Positions 36,422-45,323 of a stretch of DNA of 64,000 nucleotides are shown in pieces. The stretch covers positions 32,483 to 96,482 of the forward strand of contig JAKBAV010000002.1 of assembly GCA_021826225.1 (NCBI GenBank), read 5' to 3'. The translations under genes and the position numbers were made by a program. Numbering within the stretch: the first letter of the stretch is position 1; each line of letters starts with the position of its first letter. The DNA comes from Pseudomonadota bacterium. GTDB lineage: Bacteria > Pseudomonadota > Alphaproteobacteria > Acetobacterales > Acetobacteraceae. Below the pieces are notes generated by a model that did not search any database, had not been told where the DNA came from, and saw only the letters and a list, made by a program, of their open reading frames with translations.

Positions 36422-38461
36422 TCAGAAATTATAGGTGCCGGTGAACAACACGCGGCGGTCGAGCTCCGGGCCCGCGCTGACGATGGTGCGGTTGGACTGC
36501 AGTTGCGTGCCCGAAACCGCGACGATGAGGTGCGGCGTGACGTTATAGGCGACCCTGGCGTTTAGCGTAACGAAGTTGGAGATCGCCTTCGGCACATAGG
36601 CCTCCCCGCTCGGTGTGACATTCAGAATGACATCGGTATAGCGCGACTGCCACTTGCCCTGCAGATCGGCCTCGAATTTGTTCCAGCTATAGCCGAGGCC
36701 AAAGGTGATGGCACTGACGGGGGTCGCATTGTTGAAATCATACGGCGCGGCCGGCGGCGCGGCGACGTTGAGATGCGCACGCACAGCGGTAAGAGTGTAG
36801 CCTATATTCCAGCGCAAGCCGGAAGGGTCCGAGCCCTGCAATACCAGCTTGGTCCCGTAGACCTGGCCATCGCCGATATTCTTCGCGGCCTGCACGTAAT
36901 AGGGAAAATTCAATGTTGCGGGCAGCACCGTGCCGGCCGCCAGCATGTCCTTCACGGTGCTGTAATAGAAGGCCGTCGATAATGTAGATTCGATCGGCGC
37001 CAGCACGCGGTCATAATCCATCTCGTAATTCATCGTCACCGAGGGCTTGAGAAACGGGTTGCCCGCGCTGACACGCGTGAGGCCGCCGCCCAGCGGTGAC
37101 TGGACATCCAGCCCCAGCTCAACCTGGCTGGGTGCCTGCACGCCACGCCCCACGAGCACGCGGAATGTGTCGTTGGCGGTGGGCTGCCAGACCAGCCCGG
37201 TATTGAAGCTGGGGGCCGTGACCTGGGCATGGGCGTAATCCGCCTGGGTGTAGGGCGCGCCGGACGTGACCGGGGAGGTGCGGTGCACGACCAGCCGGTC
37301 TATGCGCCCGGCATTGGTGAGGGAGAGCTGCGGCGTGATCTGCCAGTTCCACATCGCGCTGACGGCATAATCCTGATAATCGGACGAACCGTTGAAGGAG
37401 CTGGCATCCCATTCCCGGTTGGTCCGGTATTCCACGCCGATACGGAAGGCATGGGCAGTGCCGAGCTTGAACAGATCATTCGCCTGCACAACGCCGACCT
37501 GGTTGAAGCTGGGCTGGGCATGCAAGCCGCCGAAAGGCAGGCTGAGGCCTTCCTGATCCTTGTTGAGATAGGCCTGCACATTGATCAGGCCCCAGGACGT
37601 ATCCGCCGCCAGGCCGGCCTTGAATGACTGCGTGCGGAAAGTATACGGGGTGGGAATATATATGATCGACTGCGAGCTCTCGCTGGCATCCGAATGCGTG
37701 ATCTCCAGCGTGACTTCCGTATGTGTGGAAGGCTTCGCCCGCGCGTCGATGGCGTAGCTCTCTTCATCGGCATGGTGTTGATACGGGGCGTTGAAGGCGG
37801 GCAAGGAACGGCTGGAATACTGATTGGTCTTGATGCCGCCGAGCTGCACCGTAACGCCGGCCGTGCCGGCTTTGCGCGCGGTGGCGACCAGCGAGCCGAC
37901 ATAGGTGCCATCGGACCCGATACCCAGTTTCAACGTGTCGGTCCGGTCGGTCAGCGGGTCGTAGGTGATGATGTTGATGACACCGCTCGCCGCGTTGAAG
38001 CCGAATAATGCCGAGGCTGGACCTTGTACAACCTCGATCTGCCGGATATCCGAGAGCTGTACCGGCAGCGTGTTCCAGGCGGTGAAGCCGTAGCTGTCAT
38101 TATAGACCTGACGGCCATTGATGAGCACCAGCAGGCGCGGATTGTAGACCTGGCTGAAGCCACCTATGGCGACCTCGCTGTCAAGCGCGCCATAACCCCG
38201 CACATCGAGCCCGGCGATGAATTCCAGCACGCCCGGAATATTCGTGGCGCCGGAGCGGCGGATGTCATCGGCGGTGATGATCTGCATGTCCGCGGGCGCC
38301 TGGCTCGCGAGCTGTGGAGAGCCTGTCGCCGAGGTCGTGACCGGCTGGCCGAACATCTGCTCCAGCGTGCCGTAATCCACATTCTGCGCGCGCGCCTGAT
38401 GCGCCAGCGCCAAACCGAGCACCGTGGCCGAAACCAGACCCAGACGTTGCCTTAATGCCAT
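36422..38461 (-). CDS. TonB-dependent outer-membrane receptor
   Basis: A 679-residue TonB-dependent receptor. Signal peptide ends near HQARA (25). The plug shows ADMQIITADDIRRSGATNIPGVLEFIAGLDV and IEVVQGPASALFGFNAASGVINIIT. The 22-strand barrel follows and ends TGTYNF. The usual TonB box is not obvious; VTTSATGSPQ is a candidate. The substrate could be a siderophore, vitamin or other bulky ligand. It is 124 bp upstream of the YfiR-like gene on the same strand and probably heads a receptor-YfiR-MCP operon. Confidence 0.94.
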   Translation of the reverse strand: MALRQRLGLVSATVLGLALAHQARAQNVDYGTLEQMFGQPVTTSATGSPQLASQAPADMQIITADDIRRSGATNIPGVLEFIAGLDVRGYGALDSEVAIGGFSQVYNPRLLVLINGRQVYNDSYGFTAWNTLPVQLSDIRQIEVVQGPASALFGFNAASGVINIITYDPLTDRTDTLKLGIGSDGTYVGSLVATARKAGTAGVTVQLGGIKTNQYSSRSLPAFNAPYQHHADEESYAIDARAKPSTHTEVTLEITHSDASESSQSIIYIPTPYTFRTQSFKAGLAADTSWGLINVQAYLNKDQEGLSLPFGGLHAQPSFNQVGVVQANDLFKLGTAHAFRIGVEYRTNREWDASSFNGSSDYQDYAVSAMWNWQITPQLSLTNAGRIDRLVVHRTSPVTSGAPYTQADYAHAQVTAPSFNTGLVWQPTANDTFRVLVGRGVQAPSQVELGLDVQSPLGGGLTRVSAGNPFLKPSVTMNYEMDYDRVLAPIESTLSTAFYYSTVKDMLAAGTVLPATLNFPYYVQAAKNIGDGQVYGTKLVLQGSDPSGLRWNIGYTLTAVRAHLNVAAPPAAPYDFNNATPVSAITFGLGYSWNKFEADLQGKWQSRYTDVILNVTPSGEAYVPKAISNFVTLNARVAYNVTPHLIVAVSGTQLQSNRTIVSAGPELDRRVLFTGTYNF

Positions 38462-38624
38462 ATTGCCACCCCTGAAATATACAACCCATTAAAACACCGG
38501 CGCGGATAGCTCATGACGTAAAGCCATCCGGCGTTGGATGCAGAGGTAACCGCAAGACATTGACGGATGGTTACCGCGATATGAGGTTGTGAGGCGGATA
38601 AAAGCCAGGATATGCCTGAGATGT

Positions 38625-38637
38625 TAACGTTACGTTA
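38625..38637. promoter_or_regulatory. TAACGT-T-ACGTTA palindrome
   Basis: A perfect 6-bp inverted repeat with one central base in the 205-bp gap between the TonB receptor and an SDR gene (both minus). It lies 164 bp upstream of the receptor start and 30 bp after the SDR stop. It may be an operator of the receptor gene. Confidence 0.3.
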
Positions 38638-38666
38638 TAGCTCTAACCGCTTATCGGCTTGGGGGG

Positions 38667-39608
38667 TCAGAAGCTGGTGGAGGATGCCTTGTAGGCCCGC
38701 AAGCCCCAGCCCGATGTGTCCATATCCGCGAGGCCGACACAGACCGCGCCGTTCTCATCCATCACCTCGTCCCAGCGCGCGGCGAGGGTTTCGATGCTGT
38801 GGTCGCGCTCGGAGAAACCCCTGGTACGCGCGATATAGCAGCGCTGCACCGCGCCGCCGACCGAATCGATGCATTCGCCCGTGACCGGGCAGATTTCATG
38901 CGCGAGGAAGGCGACAGCCGGCGAGGAGAGATGCGGCGGCAGATTGGCCTGGGAATGGGCGAGCAGCGGGGAGTCCTCCTCCAGCGTCGCGATCACCAGC
39001 CTTGTATAGCCGCCGGGGCTGACGGCATTCACCTTGATGCCGAGGCTCTGCCCCTCCGCCGCCAAAGCCCGCGTGAGCGACCAGACGCCGCCTTTGCTCG
39101 TGGAATAGGCCACCTGGTTGGCGAAGCCGGTCATCGAACTCGATGTGGTGTTGACGATGCGCCCATAGCCCTGGGCCTGCATATGCGGCCAGGCGGCATG
39201 GCTGCACCAGAGCGCGCCCATAAGGTTGACATCAATATGGCGCTGGATGTCGCGCGGGCTGATCTCGCCGAATGGCGCGCCGATGGAAATGCCGGCATTG
39301 TTCACGAGAATATCGATGCGGCCGAAAGCCTCGAGCGCGGTGCGGATGATCGCCGCGGCACCTTCCGGCGTGGCGACGGAATGCGGGCTGGCAACCGCCT
39401 TGCCGCCGGAGGCGCGGATTTCCGCGGCCACCGTTTCGGCCGAGGCGGCGCCTGGATAATGCCGCGCCTCGGGGTCGCTGCCGATATCATTGACCACGAC
39501 ATTGGCGCCGCGCGCGCCGAGCAGCAGCGCATGCGCCCGCCCCAGGCTCGGATTGCCGCCAGCCCCGGTGATTATGGCCGTGCGGCCGTCAAAACGTAAT
39601 GGCTCCAT
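38667..39608 (-). CDS. SDR-family oxidoreductase (17-beta-HSD4-like)
   Basis: A 313-residue extended SDR. The cofactor loop GAGGNPSLGRAHAL (15-28) is the longer version typical of multifunctional-enzyme-type-2 and 17-beta-hydroxysteroid dehydrogenase 4 relatives. NNAG at 103-106 and catalytic Y168 and K172 (YSTSK) are present, with Ser in NTTSSS. Such enzymes often oxidise 3-hydroxyacyl-CoA or steroid alcohols. The start codon lies one base after the stop of a short upstream frame (39610-39720). Confidence 0.9.
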   Translation of the reverse strand: MEPLRFDGRTAIITGAGGNPSLGRAHALLLGARGANVVVNDIGSDPEARHYPGAASAETVAAEIRASGGKAVASPHSVATPEGAAAIIRTALEAFGRIDILVNNAGISIGAPFGEISPRDIQRHIDVNLMGALWCSHAAWPHMQAQGYGRIVNTTSSSMTGFANQVAYSTSKGGVWSLTRALAAEGQSLGIKVNAVSPGGYTRLVIATLEEDSPLLAHSQANLPPHLSSPAVAFLAHEICPVTGECIDSVGGAVQRCYIARTRGFSERDHSIETLAARWDEVMDENGAVCVGLADMDTSGWGLRAYKASSTSF

Positions 39609-39927
39609 GTCATGCTCCTTCTTTTGCTATCGCATCAAAGTTTAGCGGCAGGCGGGCTTCCGGCGACATCGTGATACGGGCCGTATGAACAGCCCATGCT
39701 TCAAGGATGCCCGCGCTCATTATCTCTCCCATTGCTCCGGACTTCTGCTGATCCGCGATGGTTTCGAGAGGGCGCGGAACGCCGGCGCATGGCAATATAA
39801 AAAACCCTGTTGCAATATCCAGGCATGCCGGATTGCACTTTGAGTGATCATGGCATTGCATGGCGCGCGGCCGGGTTGAACACTGCGGGACTCTGTGGCC
39901 AGAATGAGCGAAACGGAGTGAACGACC
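39609..39927. other. 319-bp divergent gap
   Basis: Between the SDR (minus) and the DUF1214 gene (plus). It holds a possible 36-codon frame on the minus strand (39610-39720, listed separately) and a direct repeat GCAATAT around an A/T stretch near 39793 and 39814. A TGAACA half resembling the cluster motif occurs at 39877 without a matching right half. No clear promoter was seen. Confidence 0.4.
39610..39720 (-). CDS. Possible 36-residue small protein upstream of SDR
   Basis: ATG at 39720 follows GGGAGAGATA, a good Shine-Dalgarno, and the frame ends one base before the SDR ATG, an arrangement suited to translational coupling. The peptide begins MSAGILEAWAVHTARITMSP. No family is recognised. 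It may be a leader peptide, a small protein or a chance frame. Confidence 0.3.
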   Translation of the reverse strand: MSAGILEAWAVHTARITMSPEARLPLNFDAIAKEGA

Positions 39928-41172
39928 ATGCAAGACAGACCTTCGGCGAACGATCCCGCCATGCCGCCGGGCGGCCTTGAGTCCGCCGTGCCCGGCTGGG
40001 CGGCGCTGCTCGACGGGTTGCGCGACCTGCCGGACCGCATCCTGGCACGGCTGCCTTCCGGCCAGCAGCAGGACCCGCAAATCCGCCAGGAGGCCGGGCG
40101 TCTCGCACTTTCGGCGCTGGTGGCGGCGGGGATCGATGCGCTGACGGCGGATCCCGATCATCCGGTGTTTCTGCCGCAGCTCAACAACTACATAACGGTC
40201 GGCCAGCCCAATGCGGATACCAATTACCGATCAGCCAAAATCGCGCCGGGCGGGGTGTACCGCCTGCGTGGGCGGCGCGGCAGCATGAACCAGGCCGTTA
40301 TCGCGGAAAGCGGGCCGCGCCCGCCGCAGGTTGAAGGCAGCGTCAACCTCGGCAAGCCGCGGCCGGTCCACGACCTGAACGCGCTCACGCTGGACGAGGC
40401 GGGGCGCTATGATGTGATCCTCAGCACGGCGCGGCCGGAGGGCTATACCGGCGACTGGTGGGCGCTCGACCCGACGACCAATGCGCTGCTCGTGCGCCTG
40501 GTCGGCGCCGATTGGCGCATGGAGGTGGAGCCGACATTGTCGATCGACCGCCTTGACGTTCCTGCCGCGCGGCCGCGCCCGGATGCGGCGGTGCTGGAAG
40601 CCAGGCTGCGGGCCATGCCGGCGGCAGCCGGTTTCATCGCGCCGCTGCTGGTGGACCGGCCACAGAAATTGCGCGCGGAGGGCTATGTCAACCGGCTCAA
40701 GGATGTCGATTTTTCGCAGATGGGCGGGCTTGCCGGGCAGTTTTACTATGAGGGACTGTATGAGCTGCGCGATGACGAGGCGCTGATCATCGAGACCACG
40801 CTGCCGGAGCGCCATTTGTACCGCTCGCTCATCCTCACCAACGAGATTTACGAAACCACCGACTGGTACAACAACCATAGCAGCCTGAACGGGGCGCAGG
40901 CCAAGGCGGATGCGGATGGCGTGCTGCGAGTCGTCGTATCAGCGCGCGATCCGGGCGTGCCGAACTGGCTGGACACGGCGGGCTATCCCACCGGCGTCAT
41001 CCAGGGGCGCTGGGTTGACTGTTCGGCCAAGCCTCTGCCGGGAGTGCGCAAGGTGGCGCTGGCGGAGGTACGGCAGTTTCTGCCCGCCGCGACCGCCATG
41101 GTGAGCCCCGTGGAGCGCGCGGCGCTGGTGCGCGAGCGCCGCGCCCTGCTGCAGCAACGGCCGCTCTGGTAG
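39928..41172 (+). CDS. DUF1214-type protein
   Basis: A 414-residue cytoplasmic protein, no signal peptide. The C-terminal half has the DUF1214 look: ILTNEIYETTDWYNNHSSLNG and SARDPGVPNWLDTAGYPTGVIQGRW. The upstream half includes NNYITVGQPNADTNYRSAKI. The biochemical role of the family is not established, though members recur in catabolic loci beside CoA ligases and SDRs. CGGAG lies about 9 bp before ATG 39928. It ends convergently with the MFS gene, 83 bp away. Confidence 0.8.
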   Translation: MQDRPSANDPAMPPGGLESAVPGWAALLDGLRDLPDRILARLPSGQQQDPQIRQEAGRLALSALVAAGIDALTADPDHPVFLPQLNNYITVGQPNADTNYRSAKIAPGGVYRLRGRRGSMNQAVIAESGPRPPQVEGSVNLGKPRPVHDLNALTLDEAGRYDVILSTARPEGYTGDWWALDPTTNALLVRLVGADWRMEVEPTLSIDRLDVPAARPRPDAAVLEARLRAMPAAAGFIAPLLVDRPQKLRAEGYVNRLKDVDFSQMGGLAGQFYYEGLYELRDDEALIIETTLPERHLYRSLILTNEIYETTDWYNNHSSLNGAQAKADADGVLRVVVSARDPGVPNWLDTAGYPTGVIQGRWVDCSAKPLPGVRKVALAEVRQFLPAATAMVSPVERAALVRERRALLQQRPLW

Positions 41173-41255
41173 GGCCTCAGATGCGGGCCGGTTGAGCGGG
41201 TGATTATCCGCCATGTCCGGCACCGGGGGCGGGTGCCTGGTTCAGCGCACCGGGT

Positions 41256-42632
41256 TCAGCGCGCGGGGCGCAGGGCGAGGCGCGACAGGCTGACGCCAGC
41301 CCCCGCCGCCGCAATGGCCGCCGCCAGCCAGAGCGACCAGATCAGGCCACCTGATGCCGTTTCAAACAATATCGCCGCGAGGGTGGCGCCGGCGGTCTGC
41401 CCGGTGAGCCGGGCGCTGGCCAGCATGCCACCGGCCGCCCCAGCCCGCGCGCGCGGCGCAGCGGCGAGCAAGGTGCGGTTGTTCGGCGCCTGGAAAAACC
41501 CGAAGCCGAGGCCGCACAGCGCCATGCGCCAGACAATGCCGGTGGCCGCCTCATGGACCGGCATGCCCGCCAGCAGAAAGAGCCCCGCGCCAAGCAGTGC
41601 CAGGCCGAAGCCGCCAAGCAGCCCGGCCGGGTAGCGGTCGGCAAGCCGGCCGGCCAGTGGCGCCGCAACCCCCACCGCCGCCGGCCAGGGGGTCATCAGC
41701 AAGCCGGTTTCAACCTGGGTGTGGTGCAGGACGGTCTGAAAAAAAAAGGGGAGCGAGACGAAAGCCAGCATCTGCGCCATGAACGATGCCACCGAGGTGG
41801 CGATGCTCAGGGCAAACAGCCGGTTACGCAGCAGATCGACCGGAACCAAAGGCCGCGCCTGCGGTAATGAACGGCGTACCAGCCGCCAGCCCGCGGCGAT
41901 GCCGCAGGCGAGCGCGGTGGCACCAGCCATGGCGCCATGCGGGCGGGCGAGAAGATCGGCCCCGATGAAGATGAGACCATAGGCCAGGATGTTGAGCCCC
42001 GCCGACACTCTATCCAGCCTGCCGCCGGATTTGGGGCTCGACGGCAGCGCGAACGAGCCGACGAGCAAGGCGGCGATGCCGGTCGGCACGTTGACGGCGA
42101 AGAGCCAGGGCCAGGAGGCATGGGCGAGGATCAGCGAGGCGAGGCTGGGGCCGATGACGGCGGCCACCGAGATCACCAGCGCATTCAGCCCGACGCCACG
42201 GCCGAGCTGCGCCGTGGGAAAGGTGAAGCGCACCAGCGCCGGGTTGACGCTCATGATGCCGGCGGCGCCGAAGCCCTGGATGGCTCTGGCCAGGGTAAGC
42301 TCCGGCAACGAGCGCGCGCAGCAGCAGCCGATGGAGGCGAACACGAAGAGCACCAGACCCGCCAGGAAAACCCGCCGGAACATGATGATTTCGCCCAGCG
42401 CGGCAAGCGGCAGCAGCGAGACGACGATGGCCAGCTGGTAGGCGTTCACGACCCAGATGGAGCGTGCCGCCGCGGCGTGCAGGTCTCGGGCGATGGCCGG
42501 CAGCGCCACGTTGGCGATCGATGAATCGACGACCGCCAGGAGCATGGCCAGCCAGATCGCCGTCATTGCCCAGCCGCGCGGCCCTGGCGGCAGGCCGTCC
42601 GGCAGCTCCCGGGGCGGCAACGGGGGGGACAT
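41256..42632 (-). CDS. MFS transporter, DHA2 (14-helix) type
   Basis: About 458 residues with 13-14 hydrophobic helices. The first helix holds the DHA2 motif AMLLAVVDSSIANVALPAI, and RAIQGFGAAGIMSVNPALV fits motif C-like antiporter sequence. LAGRLADRYPAGLLGG is the second-half motif A. Such proteins export drugs or metabolites using the proton gradient. The start is uncertain: ATG 42632 precedes the conserved core, while the frame stays open to 42701, and none of the candidates has a strong Shine-Dalgarno. It is divergent from the TPP enzyme and may export its product. Confidence 0.9.
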   Translation of the reverse strand: MSPPLPPRELPDGLPPGPRGWAMTAIWLAMLLAVVDSSIANVALPAIARDLHAAAARSIWVVNAYQLAIVVSLLPLAALGEIIMFRRVFLAGLVLFVFASIGCCCARSLPELTLARAIQGFGAAGIMSVNPALVRFTFPTAQLGRGVGLNALVISVAAVIGPSLASLILAHASWPWLFAVNVPTGIAALLVGSFALPSSPKSGGRLDRVSAGLNILAYGLIFIGADLLARPHGAMAGATALACGIAAGWRLVRRSLPQARPLVPVDLLRNRLFALSIATSVASFMAQMLAFVSLPFFFQTVLHHTQVETGLLMTPWPAAVGVAAPLAGRLADRYPAGLLGGFGLALLGAGLFLLAGMPVHEAATGIVWRMALCGLGFGFFQAPNNRTLLAAAPRARAGAAGGMLASARLTGQTAGATLAAILFETASGGLIWSLWLAAAIAAAGAGVSLSRLALRPAR

Positions 42633-42822
42633 ATCCAACTCTGCACCGCCTGCCGTCAACAACCGCCCTCGCCTCATGTCCGCTGCCATGCTGGGTGGCA
42701 TTTAGTACCAGGAAGGCCGCCATGGCCAATCCGCTCCCCGCATATCTGTCCACCGGGCCTTGTCACCGGCGCGGCTATGGGTTGAATGGGGCCGCAAAAC
42801 GATGATTTGAGGAATTCCGGCC

Positions 42823-44613
42823 ATGACGAACCAGACCATGCATGAGCGCCTTCTCGACCTGATCCAGGCGGAAGACATCGACACGTTGTTCGGCATCCCC
42901 GATCCGAGCTTTTTTGCCATGTTCATCGAGGCCGAGCGGCGCGGCATGGAAATCGTCTCGCCGCATCACGAGCAGGCCGCCGCCCTGACCGCCGATGGCT
43001 ATTTCCGCATGACGGGCAAGCCCGTGGTGCTGTGCATGAACAAGGGGCCGGGGGTCGGCAATATCGCGGCCGGCGCCAATTTTTTCCGCAAGGAGAATGT
43101 CCCCGCCGTGTTCATCATGGCGCAGCGCCAGCGCTTTTATGAACAGCGCGTCCGCCGCGGCAAGATGCAGTATATGAGCCAGCCGCCGATCTTCGAGGGC
43201 GTGATGAAGTATATCGGCGTCATCGAATATCCCGAGCAGACCGACGAGATCATCCATGAGGCGTTTCGCCAGGCGATGACCGGCGTGCCCGGCCCCACCT
43301 ATGTCGAGCTGCCGCTCGGCGTCATGCAGGCGCGCTTCAACCTGCCGCCGGTGCTGCCGCCGAACCGCTACCGCCTGACGCGCCAGCGCGCGGATGATTT
43401 GTCGGTGCAGGAAGCCGTTACGCTGCTGCGTGACGCCAGAAACCCGGTGCTGCTGCTCGGCCAGGGCGTGTTCGTGAGCCGCCAGCATGAGGCGGCGGCT
43501 GCCCTTGCCGCGAAGCTGAACTGCCCGATCCTGCTGTCCAACGCGGTGGAGGCGATTCTGCCCGGCATGGAGGACCGTAGCTTTGCCTACAGCTCCGAAG
43601 CGGGCGGGCGTATCGCTTCCGGTTCGGACGTGGTGCTGGCCATCGGCACCGAGCTGGGCGAGGCGCTGAATTACGGGCGCGGCCATGCCTGGAAGCAAGG
43701 CGATGCGGCGCGCAAGTGGATTTATGTCGAGCGCGATGCAACGGCCATCGGCGTCAACCGGCCGATCGACGTGCCACTGGTCGGCGACCTCAAGGATATC
43801 GTGCCGCAACTCACCGAGGCGCTGCGCGGCGTGCAGCGCACCCTGCCGATGGCGCTGGCCGAATGGAAAAACATCCGTGACGATGCCAAGCAGGCGCTCA
43901 CGGACAAGGTGCCCACCGCCGCGCAACCGATCCATACCGGGCGACTGGCCATCGAGGCGACGAAGGTGCTGCCCGAGGATACGATTCTGGTGCGCGATGG
44001 CGGGGCGGCCAGCATGTGGTTCTCGGCCCTGCTGCAATGGGTGCCGCGCGATGCGATGTGGAGCTCCAACTGGGGCGCCATCGGTAACGGCCTGCCCATG
44101 GCGCTGGGCGCCCAGCTCGCGGCCGGGCCCAACCGGCGCGTCGCGCTGCTGACCGGGGATTCGGCTTTCCTGTTCCATATTTCCGAGCTCGAAACCGCCG
44201 TGCGCAAGAACGCGCCGCTCATCTGCATCGTGGCGGTGGACCATGCCTGGGGCATCGAGGCGGCATCGTACAAGGCGAATTTCGGCGATAATACGCCGAC
44301 ACCCGAAGCCCGCTGGGGCAATGAGGTGAGGCTCGACAAGACCGCGATCAGCTTTGGCGCGCATGGCGAATATGTCGAGCGGGCCGAGGATATCGGCCCG
44401 GCGGTCGAACGGGCGCTGGCCTCGGGCAAGCCGGCGGTCATCCATGTCGAGGTCGACAAGGCCGGTAACAGCACATTTGCCGGCATTCCCGGCTTCCTCG
44501 AATTCCGCAACTGGTTCGGCGAGGAAGGCGACTTCCTCGGCGTGCCCGGTGCCGCTCCGGCGCCGCCCAAGGAGGGTTCCGGCGGCTCGACCGAGAATAG
44601 CAGCGGCTACTGA
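42823..44613 (+). CDS. Thiamine-diphosphate-dependent enzyme (acetolactate synthase/2-hydroxyacyl-CoA lyase-like)
   Basis: A 596-residue ThDP enzyme with the three-domain layout. The PYR domain has the cofactor-activating Glu in VSPHHEQAAALTADGY. The central domain has PVLLLGQGVF. The PP domain shows GDSAFLFHISELETAVR followed by VAVDHAWG. The canonical GDG...NN is thus GDS...VD; GDS also occurs in oxalyl-CoA decarboxylase-type enzymes, but Asp for the metal-binding Asn is unusual. A Gly/Ser-rich tail (PPKEGSGGSTENSSGY) ends the protein. It would cleave or join a 2-oxo or 2-hydroxyacyl unit. The substrate is unknown. Confidence 0.88.
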   Translation: MTNQTMHERLLDLIQAEDIDTLFGIPDPSFFAMFIEAERRGMEIVSPHHEQAAALTADGYFRMTGKPVVLCMNKGPGVGNIAAGANFFRKENVPAVFIMAQRQRFYEQRVRRGKMQYMSQPPIFEGVMKYIGVIEYPEQTDEIIHEAFRQAMTGVPGPTYVELPLGVMQARFNLPPVLPPNRYRLTRQRADDLSVQEAVTLLRDARNPVLLLGQGVFVSRQHEAAAALAAKLNCPILLSNAVEAILPGMEDRSFAYSSEAGGRIASGSDVVLAIGTELGEALNYGRGHAWKQGDAARKWIYVERDATAIGVNRPIDVPLVGDLKDIVPQLTEALRGVQRTLPMALAEWKNIRDDAKQALTDKVPTAAQPIHTGRLAIEATKVLPEDTILVRDGGAASMWFSALLQWVPRDAMWSSNWGAIGNGLPMALGAQLAAGPNRRVALLTGDSAFLFHISELETAVRKNAPLICIVAVDHAWGIEAASYKANFGDNTPTPEARWGNEVRLDKTAISFGAHGEYVERAEDIGPAVERALASGKPAVIHVEVDKAGNSTFAGIPGFLEFRNWFGEEGDFLGVPGAAPAPPKEGSGGSTENSSGY

Positions 44614-44633
44614 GGCGCGCGCCCACGGCACAA

Positions 44634-44654
44634 ATCCGGCGGCGCCCGCCGGAT
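44634..44654. terminator. GC-rich stem-loop in convergent gap
   Basis: ATCCGGCGG (44634-44642) and CCGCCGGAT (44646-44654) pair perfectly around CGC, 20 bp after the TPP-enzyme stop. No T-run follows on the plus strand. It may serve as a Rho-independent-like barrier between convergent genes. Confidence 0.45.
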
Positions 44655-44748
44655 CAGCCCGCATGGCGATGGCGGCGCATCCTGGCAGCCTGCGGAAGCG
44701 GATGATGCGGGCCCCGCCAGCCCGCCATCCTTCCGCCTTCGGCAGTTT

Positions 44749-45186
44749 CTAGGCCGGGTAGCTGTCCATATGCACATAGCTCAGCTTCTGGTGCCTGATG
44801 CGCCATTTGCCATCGGCGCAGCGTACATAGCGCTCGCGGTAATGGCCAAAGCCGGTATGGCCGGCAGCGCCCATGGCGGCACGCCGCGCCGCATCCCATA
44901 TATTCCGATCCTGCAACGCCCAGATCACGTCGGCGGCATCGGGGCCATCGAAGGTGATCTCGGGATTATGCACCTGATGGTTGGTGACGGCGGCTTCCAC
45001 ATAGCCGCGCACCTTCCGCACCAGCGCCTCGCGGCCATGGGTCACATTGCCCTCTGGCGGCGTGTCGAGCACTACATCCTCGGTAAAGCAATCGGCATAG
45101 CCCGCCCAGTCCTTGGCATCGAGACAACGGCAATAGCGATACTTGGTCTCGCAGATGGCCTTCCAATCGGCGAAATTATCAGACAC
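44749..45186 (-). CDS. NTF2-like (SnoaL-type) protein
   Basis: A 145-residue single-domain protein of the NTF2-like fold: KYRYCRCLDAKDWAGYADCFTEDVVLD, GREALVRKVRGYVE and a C-terminal GKWRIRHQKLSYVHMDSYP. Such proteins can be ketosteroid-isomerase-like or SnoaL-like enzymes, and ring-hydroxylating-oxygenase beta subunits share the fold. The start is judged to be GTG at 45186, because GGGAGA lies 7 bp upstream; ATG at 45201 has no ribosome site. It lies downstream of a Rieske alpha gene on the same strand, separated by a strong terminator. Confidence 0.85.
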   Translation of the reverse strand: MSDNFADWKAICETKYRYCRCLDAKDWAGYADCFTEDVVLDTPPEGNVTHGREALVRKVRGYVEAAVTNHQVHNPEITFDGPDAADVIWALQDRNIWDAARRAAMGAAGHTGFGHYRERYVRCADGKWRIRHQKLSYVHMDSYPA

Positions 45187-45263
45187 GGCAGAATCTCCCA
45201 TTCTTATATTTGTAAAAACACTAACCAGCCCGTGGCTTCTCGGCAATCGCCATCACCGGGCTG

Positions 45264-45300
45264 AAACAAAAACACCGGCCCCCCTCGCGGAAGGCCGGTG
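45264..45300 (-). terminator. Intrinsic terminator of the second Rieske gene
   Basis: On the minus strand CACCGGCC (from 45300) and GGCCGGTG (to 45273) form a perfect 8-bp stem with a GC-rich loop, followed by TTTTTGTTT (45272-45264). It lies 24 bp beyond the Rieske stop and is the clearest intrinsic terminator in the window. Confidence 0.85.
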
Positions 45301-45323
45301 CTGCAATGTGCTTCAAACCAGCT

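Noticed and set aside
39877..39899. TGAACA-N11-TGTGGC before the DUF1214 gene as a fifth operator site
   Set aside because: The right half matches only three of six positions.
42775..44664. Minus-strand open frame of 629 codons
   Set aside because: Antisense to the ThDP enzyme; Arg/His-rich and without motifs.
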